DNA of 11,125 nt, taken from NCBI GenBank assembly GCA_031273405.1, contig JAISRW010000230.1:1-11125 (forward strand), given 5' to 3'. The position numbers and the translations under genes are program-made. The stretch comes from Treponema sp. (GTDB lineage: Bacteria > Spirochaetota > Spirochaetia > Treponematales > Breznakiellaceae). Positions 7,146-11,125 of this stretch are shown here, in pieces (position 1 is the first letter of the stretch; each line of letters begins with the position of its first letter). The notes beneath the pieces are model-generated. The model was given only the letters and a program-made list of their open reading frames with translations, ran no database searches and was not told the DNA's origin.

Positions 7146-8917
7146 TACCGGCCTCCTCCCGCCGCGTTTTCGGCCGGCCGGGCAACCCAGGAAACCGAAA
7201 GACCTTTGCTGCGCAAAACATCGGTGCCGAAATCAAAAATGAGCCGCGATACAAAGAGGGCGGTAAATACGGAAGAAAAGACCCCTATGGCAAGACTCAC
7301 CGCGAATCCCCGGATGGGGCCCGAGCCCAGTTGGGAAAGGAAAAGGGCGGCGATAAAGGTGGTGATGTTGGAGTCCATAATGGCCCAGAAAGCCTTGTCA
7401 AACCCCGCTTCCACCACGGCTTTGCGGCCTTTGCCCAGGCGCAGTTCTTCTTTTATCCTTTCAAAGATAATCACGTTGGCGTCTACCGCCATGCCGATGG
7501 TCAGGATAAAACCGGCGATGCTCGGCAGGGTCAGGGTAAAATTCAAAGCCGACAGGATGCTGAACATCAGATAGATGTTCAGGATCTGGGCTAACACCGC
7601 GTTGATTCCGGCGCCCTTATAGAAAAGGAGCATAAAAACCAAAACCGCTAAAAGGCCCCAGGAAAGGGCATAAATCCCCTGTATTATGGTATCTTCCCCC
7701 AAAGAAGCCCCTATGGACTGCTGGTTTACCACCTCAAGTTCCACGGGCAGGGCGGCGGTTCTCAGGGTAAGGGCGATATTGTTGGCTTCCTCCGCGCTGA
7801 ACCCGGTGAGCCGTACAGCGTCCCGTATGGGTCCCCGTATGGTTGCCTGGGACTTGACCCGGTCGTCGAGGACTATAGCCAGGGATTTCTCCACATTGGC
7901 CGAGGTCAGCCTGTAGAAAATATCTCCCCCCTCGGAATCCAGGATGAAGGAGACTTCCGGCTGGCCGTCCACGGAATTTCTCCCTACCTCGGCTCTCTGG
8001 ATATGGTTCCCGTCAAGGCCGACTTCTTTCTTTATCGCCACATAGCGCAGATTGCCGGCGGTGTTCCGGTCCTGCTCGTCAAGGCCGTAGCGATCTTTGA
8101 TATAGACGCCCCGGATGATCACGTCGGCGGGCACAATCGTGGGATCCAGAAGGTTCCCCCCCCCGTCAAAGGTATCGGCAGGATGACTATTATAGTAGGT
8201 GTTAAACGCGGCGGTAGCTTCGTCGTCTACCATGTGGAAAGCCAGGCCGCCCCGGCCCATGATTATGGAATTAATCCGTTCCGGATCGGCGGTGCCGGGA
8301 ATTTCCACGTAGATCTGATCCTGCCCCTGGCGGCGGATGACCGGCTCGGTAAGGCCGAAGCGATCTATGCGGTTGTTGAGCACTTCCAGGGCCCGATTAA
8401 CCGCCTCCTGCCGGTCGGCCTCGGTGAGGCTCCGGCCCATGCGTTCCTGGAGGGCGTCCAAATCGGCCTGGAGGACTATGCTCAGGCCCCCGGACAGATC
8501 CAGGCCCAACTGGACCGCGTTCTTTTGCAGGTCTTTGAGGGCGAAGATCCTGTCCCGGTACACCGACTCGACGGCTTCCAGGGCTTCCTGCCGGGAAGTG
8601 AAAGCCGACAGCACCGCCCGGGCGTCCCACTTCGCGGGTTCCGGCTGTTTTATGTCTCTATAAATTCTCCTGGCCCGGGGAATTAAAAAAGACAGGCCCT
8701 CGGGCACATCCCCGCCGGAACGGGCAAGACTGATAAGGTTCTGCAAGTCCGCCTGGGCTGTCTGGGAAGCGTAGGCCTTAATCTGCTCCCGGGACGCCAG
8801 GGCCCGGGTTTGCTCCAATTTGGGGACAAAAAAATACCAGCGTATGGACGGGAGCAGGAAAGCAAAACAAATGCCCATAATAGCCAATATAATGAAAAAC
8901 CGGTATCGTTTACTCAT
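7145..8917 (-). CDS. secD: Protein translocase subunit SecD
   Basis: An inner-membrane RND-like subunit that works with SecF in the late steps of protein export. It has 590 residues, in the usual range. TM1 is at about 7-28. The D1 motif LGLDLSGGLSIVLQAD is at about 137-152, and a large periplasmic region (P1 domain) runs to about 410. Five further membrane segments follow. The coupling motif GMAVDANVIIFERIKEEL lies at about 475-492, with D479 the probable proton/sodium-relay residue, and GPIRGFAVSLAIGVFSS at about 533-549. The ATG at 8917 has GGAG 7 nt upstream and lies 18 nt after yajC. The order yajC-secD-secF is the common bacterial one. Confidence 0.98.
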   Translation of the reverse strand: MSKRYRFFIILAIMGICFAFLLPSIRWYFFVPKLEQTRALASREQIKAYASQTAQADLQNLISLARSGGDVPEGLSFLIPRARRIYRDIKQPEPAKWDARAVLSAFTSRQEALEAVESVYRDRIFALKDLQKNAVQLGLDLSGGLSIVLQADLDALQERMGRSLTEADRQEAVNRALEVLNNRIDRFGLTEPVIRRQGQDQIYVEIPGTADPERINSIIMGRGGLAFHMVDDEATAAFNTYYNSHPADTFDGGGNLLDPTIVPADVIIRGVYIKDRYGLDEQDRNTAGNLRYVAIKKEVGLDGNHIQRAEVGRNSVDGQPEVSFILDSEGGDIFYRLTSANVEKSLAIVLDDRVKSQATIRGPIRDAVRLTGFSAEEANNIALTLRTAALPVELEVVNQQSIGASLGEDTIIQGIYALSWGLLAVLVFMLLFYKGAGINAVLAQILNIYLMFSILSALNFTLTLPSIAGFILTIGMAVDANVIIFERIKEELRLGKGRKAVVEAGFDKAFWAIMDSNITTFIAALFLSQLGSGPIRGFAVSLAIGVFSSVFTALFVSRLIFDFGTDVLRSKGLSVSWVARPAENAAGGGR

Positions 8918-8935
8918 ACTTTTACTCCAGGAATC

Positions 8936-9352
8936 CTATTTGTCGCCGTCTTTTTCCTCGTCTTTCTCTTCCGCGGGAGCTTCCAGCCTCTTTTCGCCGG
9001 ATTTTTTATCCTCTTTCTCTTCCTTCCCCTGGCTTTCCACCCCGGAAACGGCGCTACGGGAGAATTCGAGCTTTGTGTTTTCATCCACCCTGACGATGAC
9101 GGTAGTCTCTTTGACGCTCTGGATGACGCCGTGAATACCCCCGAGGGTGATGATTTTATCCCCTTTTTTAAGGGCCGACAGCATCTTCTGGGTTTCTTTC
9201 TGTTTTTTATTCTGGGGGCGGATAATCAGGAAATAGAAAATGGCGAAAATGGCGATGAGGGGCAGAAAACTGACTAAAGCCCCAGAACCGGAAGCCCCTT
9301 CACCGTTAGTTTGGGGAGCCGCAAGGAGGAGAGAGAACAAAAATGAATTCAT
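8936..9352 (-). CDS. yajC: Sec translocase accessory subunit YajC
   Basis: A small membrane protein that associates with SecDF. It has 138 residues: a short hydrophobic N-terminus (about 4-12), a flexible stretch, one clear membrane helix (about 25-45, ending IIRPQNKKQKE, the YajC hallmark), then a small cytoplasmic beta domain with KKGDKIITLGGIHGVI (about 62-77) and VDENTKLEFSRSAV. The last ~30 residues are almost all charged (K, E, D), longer than in E. coli YajC (110 aa). The ATG at 9352 is preceded by AAGGAT about 8 nt upstream. It is the first gene of the yajC-secD-secF-ispH operon and has a predicted promoter and palindrome just upstream. Confidence 0.95.
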   Translation of the reverse strand: MNSFLFSLLLAAPQTNGEGASGSGALVSFLPLIAIFAIFYFLIIRPQNKKQKETQKMLSALKKGDKIITLGGIHGVIQSVKETTVIVRVDENTKLEFSRSAVSGVESQGKEEKEDKKSGEKRLEAPAEEKDEEKDGDK

Positions 9353-9360
9353 AAAATAAC

Positions 9361-9382
9361 ATCCTTAAAGTAAGTTAAGGAT
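9361..9382. promoter_or_regulatory. Perfect palindrome at yajC start region (possible operator)
   Basis: ATCCTTAA (9361-9368) and TTAAGGAT (9375-9382) form an 8-bp perfect inverted repeat around a 6-nt centre. It abuts the predicted -10 box and covers the yajC ribosome site. If transcription starts near 9376, only part of it is transcribed, so a DNA-level operator is more likely than an RNA hairpin. Confidence 0.4.
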
Positions 9383-9412
9383 AAATTAGCACAGAGACAA
9401 AGGGCGGGTCAA
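9383..9412 (-). promoter_or_regulatory. Candidate promoter for yajC-secD-secF-ispH
   Basis: On the minus strand, TTGACC (9412-9407), an 18-nt spacer, then TAATTT (9388-9383). It lies just downstream of the preceding gene's stop. The predicted start is near 9376, leaving a leader of about 20 nt before yajC. Confidence 0.5.
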
Positions 9413-9416
9413 CAGG

Positions 9417-9719
9417 CTACAGCGCCACCGACCGTTTAACGTCTACGGGGAAGACGCCGAAAAGCCTGTCCAGCGCCGAAGGGTCTACAGGGGAGGAAGC
9501 GGAGAGCTTATTGTAAACATCGGCGACAAGCTGCTTTTCCGCCGGGTTCCGGGAAAAAACAGCCGAAGAATAGGCCGCCCGGAAGAGGCCCTTCTCCGCC
9601 AGTGCCCGGGTAGAAAGGCCGCCGTATTTCTTTTTGGCCTCCTTATCCACGATTGCCACAGGGCCGTCGTATCCGATGGTAAAAACAAAATCTTCACGAG
9701 CCGGCATATCTTTCCGCAT
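9417..9719 (-). CDS. Unrecognised ~100-aa protein downstream of rubredoxin
   Basis: I do not recognise this protein. It is 100 aa (96 if the second ATG at 9707 is used), soluble in appearance, with no signal peptide, membrane segment or cysteine motif. The N-terminal part FVFTIGYDGPVAIVD resembles alternating beta strands and is followed by a basic KEAKKKYGGLSTRALAEKG stretch and helices. It starts 12 nt after the rubredoxin stop and ends just before the yajC promoter, so it is most likely the second gene of a rubredoxin operon. Neither start has a good ribosome site: the first has GGGG immediately before it, and the second has GGAAAG only 2 nt upstream. Coding is supported by its clean fit between neighbours and by protein-like composition, not by homology. 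Confidence 0.65.
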   Translation of the reverse strand: MRKDMPAREDFVFTIGYDGPVAIVDKEAKKKYGGLSTRALAEKGLFRAAYSSAVFSRNPAEKQLVADVYNKLSASSPVDPSALDRLFGVFPVDVKRSVAL

Positions 9720-9731
9720 CCCCGGGAGTAT

Positions 9732-9893
9732 CTAGTTTTGGGGAGAGAAAGAATCTTTGCCGGCGCCGCAGAGCGGGCAAACCCAGTCGGCGCCCAGATC
9801 CGCAAAGGCGGTTCCCGCTTTGACCCCGGCGGAACTGTCACCCTGGGCGGGATCATAGATATACCCGCAAAGGTCGCATATATATTTTTGCAT
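9732..9893 (-). CDS. Rubredoxin
   Basis: A 53-aa small iron protein that carries single electrons in the cytoplasm of anaerobes, often to superoxide reductase, rubrerythrin or oxygen-reducing flavoproteins. Two knuckles that bind the single iron are present: C6-x-x-C9-G ([12 protein letters not shown]) and C39-x-x-C42-G ([14 protein letters not shown]). The aromatic and acidic core (Y11, Y13, W37, F49) is typical, and the length matches the 52-54 aa norm. The ATG at 9893 has GGAG 6 nt upstream. No partner enzyme is visible in the window; the only likely co-transcribed gene is the unrecognised 100-aa protein. Confidence 0.95.
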   Translation of the reverse strand: MQKYICDLCGYIYDPAQGDSSAGVKAGTAFADLGADWVCPLCGAGKDSFSPQN

Positions 9894-9933
9894 AATCTTC
9901 TCCTCTTTAATTACTCACTAAATTACTATACTA

Positions 9934-9990
9934 AGACAGTTCCGTCTGACCGGAGGTCCCCAATAACCGGCTTTGGAACCGTTTCTGTAA
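9934..9990. repeat. Nested palindromic element, diverged copy
   Basis: The inner hairpin is GACC-GGA-GGTC (9948-9958). The outer arms are imperfect: ACAG-TTCC near 9936-9943 against GGAA and CTGT near 9975-9988. In the same orientation it resembles copy 2 (4594-4650): CCGGAGGT, then AACCG and a TTTGG block at matching spacing. It lies upstream of rubredoxin and may overlap its promoter region. Confidence 0.55.
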
Positions 9991-10030
9991 CTATTCAGTC
10001 GCAATGTGATTCCAGAACTTTTCTTGTCCT

Positions 10031-10177
10031 CTAGCAGTTTGTTGCGCTTCGCGCATAAAACCTTCAAAAATCGCCTTACAAACTGCGTAAGGAGCCCATT
10101 TATCGTGGTTTTTATGGCATTTTTCCTTGAAAAAAGCCATAAAAACCTACAAGCGCAACAGGCTCCTAGCAGCCTGT
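10031..10177. repeat. Large composite inverted repeat
   Basis: TGTTGCGCTT (10040-10049) pairs perfectly with AAGCGCAACA (10151-10160) across about 100 bp. Inside are three further hairpins: GCGC-TTC-GCGC (10044-10054), CCTTAC/GTAAGG (10074-10079 and 10087-10092), and a long one pairing 10107-10118 with 10136-10147 (12 bp perfect, extended by 5 A-T pairs after one mismatch). The edges carry CTAGCAG..TGT direct repeats (10031-10042, 10166-10177), the second identical to 4984-4995. It holds no gene and has the shape of a small non-autonomous mobile or REP-like element. Confidence 0.65.
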
Positions 10178-10226
10178 TTCTTATTACTATATTATACTTC
10201 CTTTGGCGGCTTTTTTCAAGGATACA

Positions 10227-10255
10227 TTGACATTTTTCCCCTGTGGGCTTATATT
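10227..10255 (+). promoter_or_regulatory. Near-consensus sigma70 promoter for riboswitch-oadB transcript
   Basis: TTGACA (10227-10232), a 17-nt spacer, and TATATT (10250-10255). The -35 and spacing are perfect and the -10 has one mismatch. Transcription should begin about 7 nt downstream, near 10262, which is the first base of the riboswitch P1 stem. Confidence 0.85.
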
Positions 10256-10261
10256 TGTTAT

Positions 10262-10382
10262 GCAAAAGGGGAGTAGCCGGCGTACAGAGTACGCAGAATA
10301 GCCCGTCAGGACGAATCATTGATTGATCGATTCAACAATCGCATTGATTCCGGGTTATTCATCAAAGGGCAAGACTTTTTGC
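10262..10382 (+). promoter_or_regulatory. yybP-ykoY-type (Mn2+) riboswitch aptamer
   Basis: P1 pairs GCAAAAGG (10262-10269) with CTTTTTGC (10375-10382). The two signature strands of the family follow: GGGGAGTAG (10268-10276) and GCAAGAC (10369-10375). P2 is GCGTAC-AGA-GTACGC (10280-10294). P3 pairs AATAGCCCG (10297-10305) with CGGGTTATT (10351-10359) and contains the conserved-looking CGTCA (10304-10308) plus an upper stem GAATCA/TGATTC. The framing GCAAAGGGGAGTAGC..AGCAAGACCTTTGC recalled for the Lactococcus yybP-ykoY structure matches closely. This class binds Mn2+ and usually turns genes on when the metal is abundant. Identification is by memory of the consensus and not by a covariance search. 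Confidence 0.85.
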
Positions 10383-10444
10383 TGCCACGGCTCGACGGCG
10401 TTCAAGGCCCGGGCCGGGCGGCAGAGAGTCTTGTCTTTTTTTCT
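10370..10444 (+). terminator. Intrinsic terminator forming the riboswitch expression platform
   Basis: Bases 10370-10386 can pair continuously with 10417-10433 (17 bp including three G-U pairs), followed by TCTTTTTTT (10434-10442). The 5' arm contains the whole 3' strand of P1 and most of GCAAGAC, so terminator and aptamer exclude each other. Metal-bound aptamer should block the terminator, predicting an ON switch. The loop includes the palindrome GGCCCGGGCC. Confidence 0.88.
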
Positions 10445-10457
10445 TGCAGGGGGTTGT

Positions 10458-11125
10458 ATGGAGTTTTTGCTGGCGAGTTTCACGCTGTTAACCTGGAAAC
10501 ACCTGGTGATGTACGCTATCGGGGTAATCCTGATAGTTCTGGCGATAAAAAAGGAGTACGAACCGGCTCTGCTGCTGCCCATGGGCTTCGGGGCCATTCT
10601 GGTGAACCTGCCCCTGAGCGGGGTGCTGAACCAGACGCTCCCCGGGGTGGGCGAGGTCCACGGGGTAATCCAGTGGCTTTTTGAGACCGGCATCGAGGCG
10701 TCCGAGGCGATGCCCCTGCTGCTCTTTATCGGCATCGGCGCCATGATCGATTTTTCGCCCCTGCTTTCAAGGCCGGTGTTTTTCCTCTTCGGCGCATCGG
10801 CCCATTTCGGGATTTTCGCCGCTATCACCCTGTCGGTGCTCCTGGGCTTTGACCTGCGGGATGCGGCGGCTATCGGTATTATCGGCGCCGCTGACGGGCC
10901 CACCACGATCCTCGTCTCCCAGGTGCTGCGCTCCCGGTACATGGGACCCATCGCGGTGGCGGCCTATTCCTACATGTCCCTGGTGCCTATCATTCAGCCT
11001 TTTGCCATAAAACTGGTAACCACCAAAAAAGAGCGGCAGATCCGCATGGACCCGGTGGCGGGCGACGAGGTACCCAAGTCCCTCAAGATCATTTTCCCGA
11101 TTGTGGTAACCGTAGTGGCCGGTTT
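10458..11125 (+). CDS. Na+-translocating decarboxylase beta subunit (OadB/GcdB/MmdB family), 3'-truncated
   Basis: The open frame runs from ATG 10458 (AGGGGG 4 nt upstream) off the right edge, and 222 residues are visible. It encodes the membrane subunit that couples decarboxylation of carboxybiotin to Na+ export. Family landmarks are present: MPLLLFIGIGAMIDFSPLL at about 85-103, GIIGAADGPTTI at about 140-151 with D146 matching the essential Asp203 of Klebsiella OadB, and YSYMSLVPIIQPF at about 170-182. At least five hydrophobic segments are visible. The family is secure, but whether the partner is oxaloacetate, glutaconyl-CoA or methylmalonyl-CoA decarboxylase cannot be told, because alpha, gamma and biotin subunits would lie outside the window. 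It is the first gene after a Mn2+-type riboswitch. In classical oad operons (gamma-alpha-beta) beta is not first. Confidence 0.95.
   Translation, partial: MEFLLASFTLLTWKHLVMYAIGVILIVLAIKKEYEPALLLPMGFGAILVNLPLSGVLNQTLPGVGEVHGVIQWLFETGIEASEAMPLLLFIGIGAMIDFSPLLSRPVFFLFGASAHFGIFAAITLSVLLGFDLRDAAAIGIIGAADGPTTILVSQVLRSRYMGPIAVAAYSYMSLVPIIQPFAIKLVTTKKERQIRMDPVAGDEVPKSLKIIFPIVVTVVAG

Noticed and set aside
9894..9933. Rubredoxin promoter with TATAGT as -10
   Set aside because: A TATAGT is visible on the minus strand, but no credible -35 lies at 16-18 nt, so I did not list it.
9918..10319. A 133-codon minus-strand open frame over the palindrome-rich interval
   Set aside because: It is built from repeat sequence and runs antisense through the riboswitch and promoter, with no domain and no plausible ribosome site.
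10355..10951. A 198-codon minus-strand open frame opposite the decarboxylase gene
   Set aside because: The plus-strand frame has unmistakable OadB motifs; the antisense frame has none.
1..11125. tRNA genes, CRISPR arrays, transposase genes
   Set aside because: I looked on both strands and saw no cloverleaf with conserved TPsiC arm, no regularly spaced direct repeats, and no transposase-like protein.

Overview
The window is GC-rich bacterial chromosome carrying housekeeping genes, most of them on the minus strand. The gene set (yajC-secD-secF-ispH, valS, a small rubredoxin, a Na+-pump decarboxylase beta subunit) and the many short palindromes between operons suggest a spirochaete, possibly a Treponema of the termite-gut type. 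That assignment is an inference from protein style and memory; no 16S or other phylogenetic marker is present.

Layout. (1) 1-1233 (+): the 3' part of a RsmC/RlmG-like methyltransferase, cut by the left edge. (2) 1314-4577 (-): valS, followed 3 nt later by a stand-alone HD-domain gene whose residues match the (p)ppGpp hydrolase site of Rel/SpoT. This pair has its own promoter and is flanked by two inverted copies of a ~50-bp palindromic element. (3) 4578-5033: a gene-free interval packed with palindromes and a terminator-like hairpin. (4) 5034-9352 (-): the operon yajC-secD-secF-ispH, joining the Sec accessory complex to the last enzyme of the MEP isoprenoid pathway. (5) 9417-9893 (-): a 53-aa rubredoxin and an unrecognised ~100-aa protein. 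(6) 9894-10226: another palindrome-rich interval. (7) 10227-11125 (+): a near-consensus promoter, a yybP-ykoY-type (Mn2+) riboswitch aptamer starting at the predicted +1, an overlapping intrinsic terminator, and the start of an oadB/gcdB/mmdB-type decarboxylase beta subunit cut by the right edge.

The most interesting points are three. First, a Mn2+-type riboswitch appears to control a Na+-translocating decarboxylase beta subunit, which is not a usual member of that regulon. Second, a family of nested intergenic palindromes has inner hairpins mostly of the form CGRACC-triloop-GGTYCG, with purine-purine-A loops. Third, a valyl-tRNA synthetase is tightly coupled to a candidate small alarmone hydrolase.
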